Notes under the pieces: model-generated
The model's input: the letters and a program-made list of their open reading frames with translations, nothing else
Databases searched by the model: none
Told to the model about the DNA's origin: nothing
Source of the DNA: Bacteroidia bacterium
GTDB lineage: Bacteria; Bacteroidota; Bacteroidia; AKYH767-A; OLB10
NCBI GenBank assembly: GCA_013001815.1
Contig: JABDLV010000035.1
Location: forward strand, 1 to 32,136
Direction: 5' to 3'
DNA: 32,136 nucleotides
Shown here: positions 8,626 through 17,491 of the stretch, piece by piece
Numbering within the stretch: the stretch's first letter is position 1
How the letters are laid out: each line of letters begins with the position of its first letter
Translations under genes and position numbers: made by a program

Positions 8626-10191
8626 ATGAGCGAAAAAGGAGCAGAGAAAAAATTTCAATCCACGTCCGGTATTGAAATAAAAAAATTGTACAAGTACACT
8701 AAGTCAAATGATGAAGAGCCGGGTGTTCCTCCTTACACTCGTGGTGTTTACTCTGAAATGTATCGTCAGCGTTTGTGGACTATGCGACAATATGCTGGTT
8801 TTTCTACAGCCGAAGAAAGCAATAAGCGTTATCATTATTTATTAAACCAAGGTACAACCGGCTTGTCTGTGGCGTTTGATTTGCCCACTCAAATTGGTTA
8901 TGATTCTGACCATGCATTTTCTGAAGGAGAAGTGGGTAAAGCAGGTGTGGCGATTGATTCACTAAAAGATATTGAAACATTGTTTAATGGAATTGAATTG
9001 GAAAAGATTTCTACTTCCATGACCATTAATTCTACTGCATCTATATTGTTAGCCATGTACATTGCACTGGCAAAAAAGCAAGGAGCAGATTTAAAAAAGA
9101 TTTCGGGTACAATACAAAATGATTTATTAAAAGAATATGCCGCACGGGGAACATATATTTATCCACCCAAATCCAGCATGAAAATTATTACGGATGTGTT
9201 TGAGTTTTGCTCTAAGGAAGTGCCTAAATGGAATACAATTTCCGTTTCCGGTTACCACATAAGAGAAGCGGGTTCAACTGCAGCACAAGAATTGGCGTTT
9301 ACACTGGCCAATGGCAAGGCATATTTAAAAGCTGCAATAGAAAAGGGGTTAGACATCAATGTATTTGCAAAAAGAATGTCGTTCTTTTTTAATGCACACA
9401 ATAATTTATTTGAAGAGGTTGCAAAGTTTAGAGCAGCAAGAAGATTGTGGGCAGGCATTACAAAAGAATTAGGTGCTACAGACCCAAGAGCACAAATGCT
9501 ACGATTTCACACGCAAACAGGGGGCAGTACTTTAACTGCACAACAACCCTATAATAATATTGTTCGTGTTACCATACAAGCATTGTCTGCTGTAATGGGT
9601 GGTACGCAATCTTTACACACCAACGGTTTTGATGAGGCATTGGCACTACCTACTGAAAATGCAGCTCGTATAGCATTGCGTACACAACAAATAATTGCGA
9701 ATGAAAGTGGAGTAGTTCATACAGTAGATCCATTGGGTGGAAGTTATTTTGTAGAAGAGCTGACGGATGAAGTGCAAAAGGCTGCTGAGGAGTATTTGAA
9801 TAAAATTGATGAAATGGGTGGTTCTGTTAACGCCATTGAAGCAGGATATATTCAAAACGAAATTGCCAGCTCTGCTTATCAGTATCAGCGTGAAGTGGAG
9901 AATGGTGAAAGTGTTGTAGTGGGAGTGAATAAATATGAAACGGAAGGAAGTGAAGTAGGGGACTTACTAAGCATTGATGACTCAATCCGGCAAGTGCAGA
10001 TGGATAAAATAAAACAGTTGAAAGCAGATAGAAATTCTGAAAAGGCTGAAAGTTGCTTAAAAACGATTGAGGAAGCTGCAAAAAATGATTCCAATCTAAT
10101 GCCACATATAATTGAAGCAGTTGAAACGCACTGCACCCTTGGTGAAATTTCTGATGTGCTGAGAAAAGTGTATGGAGAGTATAAAGGTTAG
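8626..10191 (+). CDS. methylmalonyl-CoA mutase family, large (isomerase) subunit, no B12-binding domain
   Basis: [82 protein letters not shown]; 521 aa ending before any DxHxxG cobalamin motif. Confidence 0.93.
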   Translation: MSEKGAEKKFQSTSGIEIKKLYKYTKSNDEEPGVPPYTRGVYSEMYRQRLWTMRQYAGFSTAEESNKRYHYLLNQGTTGLSVAFDLPTQIGYDSDHAFSEGEVGKAGVAIDSLKDIETLFNGIELEKISTSMTINSTASILLAMYIALAKKQGADLKKISGTIQNDLLKEYAARGTYIYPPKSSMKIITDVFEFCSKEVPKWNTISVSGYHIREAGSTAAQELAFTLANGKAYLKAAIEKGLDINVFAKRMSFFFNAHNNLFEEVAKFRAARRLWAGITKELGATDPRAQMLRFHTQTGGSTLTAQQPYNNIVRVTIQALSAVMGGTQSLHTNGFDEALALPTENAARIALRTQQIIANESGVVHTVDPLGGSYFVEELTDEVQKAAEEYLNKIDEMGGSVNAIEAGYIQNEIASSAYQYQREVENGESVVVGVNKYETEGSEVGDLLSIDDSIRQVQMDKIKQLKADRNSEKAESCLKTIEEAAKNDSNLMPHIIEAVETHCTLGEISDVLRKVYGEYKG

Positions 10192-10511
10192 TCGTTAAAA
10201 CTAAAAAATTTCTTCTTTTTCTTTTCGGTAACAATCACAAAGATTTCTTCATCATCTTTTTTCATGTAATATTTTTCACGAGCAAACTTTTCTAAATTTT
10301 CTTTATTGCTCATCAATTCATTCATGTCATTCAGATTGTTTTCAATTTCTTCTAAATAATATTCTTTGTCTGCTTCTAAACCCGAAAGCTGAGAGCGAAG
10401 AGAAACTTGTGAAATAAAATCATTACGATCAAAAAATAGCATCCAGGTAAAAAAGACCAATGAGCCAATTACGTATTTATTTCTTAAGTGATATAAAAGC
10501 CAATCTAACAT
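10188..10511 (-). CDS. septum formation initiator family protein (FtsB/DivIC-like)
   Basis: 107 aa; single N-terminal TM, coiled coil, and [19 protein letters not shown]-terminal motif. Confidence 0.85.
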   Translation of the reverse strand: MLDWLLYHLRNKYVIGSLVFFTWMLFFDRNDFISQVSLRSQLSGLEADKEYYLEEIENNLNDMNELMSNKENLEKFAREKYYMKKDDEEIFVIVTEKKKKKFFSFND

Positions 10512-10591
10512 GCGCTTAATTTATATTCAAATTAAACGAATATGCAGCCAATATTGGTATCTAGGCCAGTAAAGAAATTAACAATTGCAGA

Positions 10592-12052
10592 TTAATATCT
10601 ACGCCAGAAGTAAGGGGTAAATAGCATGAGAACAGTAAATAATTCTAACCTACCCACTAGCATTAATAGAGATAAATACCATTTACCAATGCCAGGCAAA
10701 TGCGCATAATTATCAACCGGGCCAACTGAACCAATTCCCGGACCAATATTGCCCAGTGCACTGGCTACTCCTCCAATTGCAGTTAAAAAATCGATGCCAA
10801 TCATACTCATGAAAATGCTTGAGAACACAAATATGGTTAGATAAAGCATGATGAAAGCCAGAATGTTAAAAGTTAAATCTTGGGGTACGGCTTTACCGTT
10901 TAAACGCACAGGTATTACTGCTGAAGGATGCATTTGCCTTTTTAATTGAGCGAAGCTGTTTTTAAATAAAACTGTAAGACGCGCAACTTTTACACCACCG
11001 GCTGTGGAGCCCGAACATCCACCAACAAACATCAAAGTAAAAAATAGTGTAGTTAAAAATGGATTCCAATTGGTATAATCAGAAGTGGCATATCCGGTAG
11101 TAGTTAATATTGAAATGGTATTAAATGCAGAATCTCTAAAGGCTTGCTCAAATTCTGTTTCTCTTAATTGAAAAAGTGCAATAGTTACAATTGTAATCAT
11201 GAGCCCCATCATTAAAATGTAATTTCTGAACTCTTCATTCTCTATAATTTTTCGCCATCTTAGTTTTACACCAAAGTAAATGAGCGTAAAGTTTGTAGCG
11301 CAGATTATCATAAAGGCCATAATAACATATTGAATATATGCTGAGTCATATGCCGCTATGCTTTCATTTTTAATAGAGAAACCACCTATGGCAATGGTAG
11401 TAAGGGAGTGATTGAGGGCATCAAAGAATGGCATATCACCAATCATTAATAGCACACACTCTAATACAGTTAGGCTTACATAGATGTACCACAATCTTAA
11501 CGCAGTATCCTTAATTCTGGGGTGTAATTTGTCTGCAGAAATACCGGGAGCTTCTGCGCCAAACAGCTGCATACCTCCAATGCCAAGTATGGGTAAAATC
11601 GCAACCGCAAGTACAATGATTCCCATGCCACCAATGTATTGAGTGATGCTTCTCCAAATTAACAAGTCATTTGGTAAAGCTTCAATATCTGTAAGTATGG
11701 TTGCACCGGTGGTGGTATACCCACTCATGGTTTCAAAAAGTGCGTCTACAACATTTGGTATGTAACCGCTTATTAAATAGGGTAGAGAACCAAATAGTGT
11801 CATAAACAACCAGCCAAATGTTACAATGAGATAACCATCGCGTTTACTCAATTCTTTGGTTAATGATCTGTTGGTTAAAAATCTTGCTAAAGCCCCTGAA
11901 GCCAAGGTTATTGCACTGGCTATTATGATTGCTTGTGCTGCATTGTGATCAGAGGTAAAAGAGAACGGTAAGCAAAGCAACATAAAGGCACCGTTTAATA
12001 ATAACAGCGTACCCAAAATGTTAATAATGAGAGAAATATTAAATTTCTTCAT
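10592..12052 (-). CDS. trkH: TrkH-family potassium uptake channel subunit
   Basis: ETMSGYTTTGATIL, GGMGIIVLAVAILPILGIGGMQLF, TTTGYATSDY, GGCSGSTAGGVKV, ALGNIGPGIG selectivity-filter repeats. Confidence 0.95.
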   Translation of the reverse strand: MKKFNISLIINILGTLLLLNGAFMLLCLPFSFTSDHNAAQAIIIASAITLASGALARFLTNRSLTKELSKRDGYLIVTFGWLFMTLFGSLPYLISGYIPNVVDALFETMSGYTTTGATILTDIEALPNDLLIWRSITQYIGGMGIIVLAVAILPILGIGGMQLFGAEAPGISADKLHPRIKDTALRLWYIYVSLTVLECVLLMIGDMPFFDALNHSLTTIAIGGFSIKNESIAAYDSAYIQYVIMAFMIICATNFTLIYFGVKLRWRKIIENEEFRNYILMMGLMITIVTIALFQLRETEFEQAFRDSAFNTISILTTTGYATSDYTNWNPFLTTLFFTLMFVGGCSGSTAGGVKVARLTVLFKNSFAQLKRQMHPSAVIPVRLNGKAVPQDLTFNILAFIMLYLTIFVFSSIFMSMIGIDFLTAIGGVASALGNIGPGIGSVGPVDNYAHLPGIGKWYLSLLMLVGRLELFTVLMLFTPYFWRRY

Positions 12053-13393
12053 CTAGTTAAAAAAGTTTTCGATTACTTCTATGCACTCCGGTCTTGAAAG
12101 CACTACTACACGATCCTTAGGTTTGAATTTAAAGTCCCCTAATGCAGTTAACCCCTGTCCATTTCTAATTACACCGCCAACAATGGCACCTTTTGGAAAC
12201 CCTAATTTCTTCAATTGCTGTTCGGTAATTTTTGAAGTTTCTTTTACTTCAAATTCTAATACTTCCGCTTCTACACCATGCAAGCTGGCAATGGAAACGA
12301 TTTCACCTTTGCGTATATATCTGAAAATGAAATTCGCTGCAATAAGTTTTTTATTGATTAGTGTATCCACACCAATATTTTGTGAAAGGTGTATGTATTC
12401 TATGTTCTCTACTAGTGCAACTGTTTTTTCAACACCATGATTCTTTGCCACCAGGCTTGCAATCATGTTTGTTTCAGAGTCATCCGTAACTGCAATGAAT
12501 GCATCCATATCATTTAATCCTTCTTCCTCCAGTAATTTTACGTCATGCAAATCGCCATTAATTACCAGTACATCTTTTAGTTCGTCTGCCAACTGAAATG
12601 CTTTTTTCTTGTCTTCACAAATCAATTTTATGCGGTATTTTTTTTCTAGTCGCTGAGCTGCATGGTAACCTAGTTTGCTGCTGCCAATGATCATTACATC
12701 TTTGATTTCAACTTTTTCTTTGTTGGTCATTTTGGCAATACGCTCAATTCCGCTGGGTTGCGCTATAAAGTAAACATGGTCATTATTCTTTACTACCGTA
12801 TCTCCACGCGGAATAATGGTTTCGTTGTTTCTTAGAATGGCTACAGTTAAAAAATCTAAATCAGGATTTAGGAAAGAGGCCTCGCTAATTGTTTTACCAA
12901 GTAGAATATCATTTTCATGAATATGAATGCCAATTAAGGAAAGCAGGCCATCATCAAAGTCGAACTTATCCGTAAGCGCTGCTTTTTCCAGTAGGCGTTC
13001 AATCTCTTTTGATGCCAGCGATTCCGGTGAGATTAACTCATCTATACCAAGGGCATTCAGTTCTCTGTTGTGTTCATCTTCACGATAACGAATGTTGCTA
13101 ATGCGAGCAATAGTTTTTTCAGCGCCTAAGTGCTTACCTAAAATTGCAGAGGCAATATTTGTTTCTTCAGAATTAGTTACTGTAATAAGAAGATCTGCTT
13201 TCGCAATATTTGCTTCTTTCAGAGTTTCGAAGTGTGCTGCATTGCCACTTATGGTTGCAACATCTAGCTGGTTGGATGCGTAGTTTAGTTTTTCAGTGTC
13301 GGTATCAACAATGGTGATATCTTGATTTTCATAAGATAACAACTTTGCAATGTGAAAGCCAACATCTCCGGCACCTGCAATTATAATCCTCAT
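12053..13393 (-). CDS. trkA: Trk system potassium transporter TrkA (two RCK domains)
   Basis: MRIIIAGAGDVGFHIAKLLSYENQDITIVD NAD-binding motif and a second VMIIGSSKLGYHAAQRL repeat; abuts trkH. Confidence 0.95.
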   Translation of the reverse strand: MRIIIAGAGDVGFHIAKLLSYENQDITIVDTDTEKLNYASNQLDVATISGNAAHFETLKEANIAKADLLITVTNSEETNIASAILGKHLGAEKTIARISNIRYREDEHNRELNALGIDELISPESLASKEIERLLEKAALTDKFDFDDGLLSLIGIHIHENDILLGKTISEASFLNPDLDFLTVAILRNNETIIPRGDTVVKNNDHVYFIAQPSGIERIAKMTNKEKVEIKDVMIIGSSKLGYHAAQRLEKKYRIKLICEDKKKAFQLADELKDVLVINGDLHDVKLLEEEGLNDMDAFIAVTDDSETNMIASLVAKNHGVEKTVALVENIEYIHLSQNIGVDTLINKKLIAANFIFRYIRKGEIVSIASLHGVEAEVLEFEVKETSKITEQQLKKLGFPKGAIVGGVIRNGQGLTALGDFKFKPKDRVVVLSRPECIEVIENFFN

Positions 13394-13539
13394 TAATTTT
13401 TACAAATTGTTCAAAGCATTTATTCAATGACTAGCGTAAGCAATTTACGGCATTTTGTGTATTAAAAACAAGGACATTGATGAAAATTCAGAGTTTAGTT
13501 CTTAACTTTAGATTCTACTCGAACTATACTAAAAGTTCA

Positions 13540-14142
13540 ATGTCTCGAATAATCTCCGTATTTCTCTTTTGCTTTATTCCGTTATGCTTGCAAGCACAAT
13601 ATGACTGGGAGTTAGAAAAAGACCAGCATGGAATTAAAGTTTATTCCTCTCATTTGCCTTATGGCAATTTTAAAGCCGTTAAAGTGGAGTGCGAATTAAA
13701 CGGAGACTTTGAGGAATTAATGAAGGTACTAACCGATGTTGACGGAATGAAAGGCTGGGTTTACAAAACAAAAAATATAAAACTGCTCTCTGCAGAAGAT
13801 CCAAGTGATATTTCTTATTATTCAGAAACGGATTTGCCCTGGCCGGTTGCCAATAGGGATGCTGTAATTAATTTAGAATTTAATATAGACAGTTTACCGG
13901 AGTATATTACTATAAAAGGTACTTGTGATGAGTATGGAGTGCCAAAAGTTGATGGACTGGTTCGTTTATCTCATTTTAAGGCTGATTGGAAAATTACAAA
14001 GATTGAAAATCAAAGTATAAACGTGGAATATATTCTTGAGGTTGATCCCGGAGGTGACTTACCTGCATGGATTAACAACATGTTTATATTGAAAGGTCCC
14101 TATGAGACATTTTACAATCTTTCAGAAAAATTGAACGATTAA
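13540..14142 (+). CDS. secreted START-domain lipid-binding-like protein (start moved from ORF-track 13477 to internal Met)
   Basis: MSRIISVFLFCFIPLCLQAQ is a clean signal peptide starting at 13540; downstream YDWELEKDQHGIKVYSS ... DLPWPVANRDAV is START-like. Confidence 0.75.
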   Translation: MSRIISVFLFCFIPLCLQAQYDWELEKDQHGIKVYSSHLPYGNFKAVKVECELNGDFEELMKVLTDVDGMKGWVYKTKNIKLLSAEDPSDISYYSETDLPWPVANRDAVINLEFNIDSLPEYITIKGTCDEYGVPKVDGLVRLSHFKADWKITKIENQSINVEYILEVDPGGDLPAWINNMFILKGPYETFYNLSEKLND

Positions 14143-14151
14143 TATTCGTTA

Positions 14152-14595
14152 TTATTTTTTGAATATGTAGCGAGTTATAAAAATTCCATTATTATCTCCT
14201 TCGCCTGCGCTGCTTTCTACACCACTGGTAACAAATTCTAATTGCCAACCATCATTTATGAGTTCATTTATTTTAGCAGATATCATTGCATCGTTGGATG
14301 CTATATTTCTAAAATTAATACCAACTCCACTGTAAAAGTTAAGCAGTTTGGTTTCATCTAAATTATCAATCTTCAAGTCTTTTCGTTTAACCTTTTTTTG
14401 GTCGCTTTTATTTCCTTCATCTCTTTCCGTAGTTGCCTGTTCCAGGTTTTGATTTTGTTTGTGGTCGATGATTCTTGATCTTCCAATACCCATTGGTACA
14501 ATTGATTCAACTGTGGTGATTACTTTATACTGCTGTGCAAACGCATCTTGACACAAAAAGGTAAGGGTTGCAAAAACGATAACTATGTATTTCAT
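14152..14595 (-). CDS. hypothetical secreted protein
   Basis: 147 aa with N-terminal signal peptide (MKYIVIVFATLTFLCQDAFAQ); C-terminal ELINDGWQLEFVTSGVES. Confidence 0.65.
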   Translation of the reverse strand: MKYIVIVFATLTFLCQDAFAQQYKVITTVESIVPMGIGRSRIIDHKQNQNLEQATTERDEGNKSDQKKVKRKDLKIDNLDETKLLNFYSGVGINFRNIASNDAMISAKINELINDGWQLEFVTSGVESSAGEGDNNGIFITRYIFKK

Positions 14596-14655
14596 GGTAA
14601 TGCTTGTTTAAAAAAATTAAAATTCAATAAAAACTTATACTTGTCTATGAAATTA

Positions 14656-15270
14656 TTATTTATTCTCATTAGTATCAAGTGATTTAATTTCTTTTAAAAA
14701 ATCACTTGCCTTTTTTAAGTTTTTATCCGGAAATAATCTAAGTAGAACAGTTATAATTATGCCAACAATCATACTTCCAAAGAAATAATGTACCATCCAA
14801 TTACCTATTGCGTATAAGTCAATTCCTAATAAGCCTTTGGCAAGCACAATTAAAATTGCCAATGAAAAAACAGGTATTACAATCATTAGTGTATTGGTGT
14901 CTAACCGGTCAAAAAACTTTATTCTTTCAATTGCTTTTTGTGTTTTAATGATTGAATTTTTGGCATCAATACTTTGGAACCAATAAATTTTGTAGCCACT
15001 TAGCACTATGCTTGCAACTGCTGAAATCCACAGTAATAATGCCGGCACGAAAAATTTAGCAACCGTAAAATGGTTCACCATAAAATAAACCAGGAATATG
15101 ATAAACAAACTATTTACAATTAATTCAATAGTATTCTCTAATCTATATTCCATTAAGTTGGATTTGATTTTACTCATGCCAACTTCTTTAAAGAGACTTT
15201 TATTAATTTCTAATTTTTCTGATTCTTTATCTGTGTTTTTCCAGATGTCTGTTAATTGATCTAATTCCAT
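14656..15270 (-). CDS. uncharacterised membrane protein, possible anti-sigma partner
   Basis: 204 aa, about four TM segments; soluble N-terminus MELDQLTDIWKN; 4 bp downstream of an ECF sigma gene. Confidence 0.65.
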   Translation of the reverse strand: MELDQLTDIWKNTDKESEKLEINKSLFKEVGMSKIKSNLMEYRLENTIELIVNSLFIIFLVYFMVNHFTVAKFFVPALLLWISAVASIVLSGYKIYWFQSIDAKNSIIKTQKAIERIKFFDRLDTNTLMIVIPVFSLAILIVLAKGLLGIDLYAIGNWMVHYFFGSMIVGIIITVLLRLFPDKNLKKASDFLKEIKSLDTNENK

Positions 15271-15274
15271 TTTT

Positions 15275-15784
15275 TTATGTGTTTATTTTTTTAAATTTTT
15301 CACTAAGTGTATTTTTAATACGATTTACTTTGGTAGAAACATTGCTTGTTGAAATCCCCATAATGTTAGAAATTTCTTCATTGTTTAAACCTTCAAGGCG
15401 TAAAATCATAATTGCCTTGTCCAGTTCTTTTAGCTCATTTAAAAATTTGTAAAGCAATTTCATTTTTTCATTTTGGTTTTCAGTTTCCGTTTCTATAATA
15501 AAATCTTGGGCGTAGGAGGTATGTGTTTTTTTTCTGCTTTTCTCTTTTCTCAACCAAGAGATGGAAACATTTAAGGCAATGCGATAAATCCATGTGCTTA
15601 CGGCATGCTTATTATCAAAATTTGGGAAGGCCTTCCAGAGCTGAATAATGATATCCTGAATTAAGTCTTTTCTGAATTCCGGATTATATTCATATGCCGA
15701 AGCAATTTTGAATATAAGCCGCTTATTATTCTCTAATAAGTCTATAAAAGCCTTCTCTAAATCTATATTATTTACCGTGGACAT
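15275..15784 (-). CDS. RNA polymerase sigma factor, sigma-70 ECF family
   Basis: Region 2 (FRKDLIQDIIIQLWKAFPNFDNKHAVSTWIYRIALNVSISWLRKEK) and region 4 (LRLEGLNNEEISNIMGISTSNVSTKVNRIKNTL). Confidence 0.92.
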   Translation of the reverse strand: MSTVNNIDLEKAFIDLLENNKRLIFKIASAYEYNPEFRKDLIQDIIIQLWKAFPNFDNKHAVSTWIYRIALNVSISWLRKEKSRKKTHTSYAQDFIIETETENQNEKMKLLYKFLNELKELDKAIMILRLEGLNNEEISNIMGISTSNVSTKVNRIKNTLSEKFKKINT

Positions 15785-15937
15785 ACTTAGCCTTGCGTGT
15801 TTACTCTATTATTCGCACACTAACTTAAAAAATCACAGAAAATGGAAAATTTATTTTAAAAAATGAGATTTTCAGTAAAAAAGAGGATGTGAAGAGATTG
15901 AGCGGCAGCGGTCTTTTCCGTATTCAGCCGGATTTCT

Positions 15938-16939
15938 TTATGGCTTTTGTTGTGCTGCGTATTTTACTCTGTCAAAACAATATTGAGTAAATAATTTTGC
16001 TCCAGTTTCATTAAAATGTATTCCATCCACAAAAAGAGCATCGTGCCAGGTAGTATCATTTGCATTAACAAAGTAATGTTTAGGGCTAACAATGCGGTCA
16101 ATTTTTTTTAAATGAGAATCGAATTTTTCATTCTCCTGTGTGTTCAATTCTTGAATTAAGCCCATTCTATGGGGAGAATGAAATACATAATATTCAATAT
16201 TATTCTTAGTGCAAAAGTTAGCTATGCTGTCTAAATAAGAATACTCTGCTATATCGGGTACTTTATCTAAGCGATTATTTTTCCAACGTTCATCCTTTAT
16301 ATTAAAACCATGAGTACTGAATTTCACCATGCCATAATCATCATAGTTTAAGTAATCATAATCCTTGTTACAATTTCTTACATAGTTGGCATAATCAATA
16401 TTCTTTAGATAATAATGTAAATCAAAATTTCTTGCAATTGAATAAGTAGTTTTTAAATCATCATTCGTTAAATAATGATGAATAAAATTGTAATCAATTT
16501 TTTTAGAAGCTTTTGTAAAGTCTCCAATATTTACAACCGAAATAACTTGCTTAAACTCATTTAAATCATACAAGCTTTTCAATAGTTTATAGCCTTCACT
16601 GGTTTTTACGCCCCATGATGACACGTTTAGGTAGTTATTATTCTGAAACTCTTTAGTGACAACTTCTGAGCTCAGATTATTCAGAGTCATAGATGAACCA
16701 ACCGCGATTACTTCAGGAGTTATTGAATTATTTTTTAAGAATCGAATTTTTTCATTGTATGAATAACTACTTGAAAAATTTAAAGCCGGTAAGTTTTCGA
16801 TTCCAATTGTATGAACATATATAAAAAGTCCAATGCCAAGTATTACCAATGGAGGAATTAAAAAACGCAACGTTTTTATTATAAATTTCTTCATACTTAA
16901 TTGACTCTTGCCACCAAACCGGAACATTGCAAGTATCAC
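15938..16939 (-). CDS. membrane-anchored SGNH/GDSL-like (DltD/AlgX-like) protein; real start probably the internal Met at 16894
   Basis: N-terminal TM; AVGSSMTLNNL (Ser block) and DGIHFNETGAKLF (DxxH block) typical of SGNH folds. Confidence 0.6.
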   Translation of the reverse strand: MILAMFRFGGKSQLSMKKFIIKTLRFLIPPLVILGIGLFIYVHTIGIENLPALNFSSSYSYNEKIRFLKNNSITPEVIAVGSSMTLNNLSSEVVTKEFQNNNYLNVSSWGVKTSEGYKLLKSLYDLNEFKQVISVVNIGDFTKASKKIDYNFIHHYLTNDDLKTTYSIARNFDLHYYLKNIDYANYVRNCNKDYDYLNYDDYGMVKFSTHGFNIKDERWKNNRLDKVPDIAEYSYLDSIANFCTKNNIEYYVFHSPHRMGLIQELNTQENEKFDSHLKKIDRIVSPKHYFVNANDTTWHDALFVDGIHFNETGAKLFTQYCFDRVKYAAQQKP

Positions 16940-17093
16940 AATGTAATATAAAGCAATTATTGATTTATTCTGAGTCGCTCTGCTGTAAGGCGCACAGCTT
17001 GTTTATAAGCGCAGTTTATTGGGTTTGCGAACCCCTCAATACGAATGTAGAAATGAAAAAAATAAAATTAATTTTAATAAGGATTTGTTTGAC

Positions 17094-17450
17094 TTAGTTG
17101 ACTCCTTCAACTTTCATAATTGGTCTCACTTCAATTTTCCAATCTCCATCTTCAAATCGCGGGTCAGACTTTGCAATTTCAATGGCATCGTTTAAGTCTT
17201 TCGCCATTAAATGATAATATCCTGAAATAACTTCTTTGTTTTCATCAACAGGTTCTACAACGGCCTGGCCACAATTAAAAGACACTACTGAACCTTGTGG
17301 CTCCAGTGGTTGTGCTGATTTCATGTTTCCACCTTCAACCAATTTCATAATAAAGCCGCCTACTTTTTGAATGTGTTCTTGTTGTTTTTCCGGAGTAAGA
17401 CTGGCAACAGGGTTTCCTTCATTTTTAATAAATAACATAAATTCTTTCAT
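17094..17450 (-). CDS. YCII-related domain protein
   Basis: 118 aa; KEFMLFIKNEG, GGFIMKLVEGGNM, GYYHLMAKDLNDAIEIAKSDP are YCII-family features. Confidence 0.82.
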   Translation of the reverse strand: MKEFMLFIKNEGNPVASLTPEKQQEHIQKVGGFIMKLVEGGNMKSAQPLEPQGSVVSFNCGQAVVEPVDENKEVISGYYHLMAKDLNDAIEIAKSDPRFEDGDWKIEVRPIMKVEGVN

Positions 17451-17491
17451 GGTGTCTTTATATTTAATCGTTGAATATTAGTCTTTCCGAA

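Noticed and set aside
9646-10234. Overlapping minus-strand ORFs (9646-9855, 9827-10234, 9885-10136) inside the mutase gene
   Set aside because: Antisense to a strongly supported coding frame, low-complexity composition, no recognisable domains or signal.
16970-17045. Possible partial tRNA (GGGGTTCGCAAACCC resembles a T-arm on the minus strand)
   Set aside because: No matching acceptor, D or anticodon arms could be assembled.
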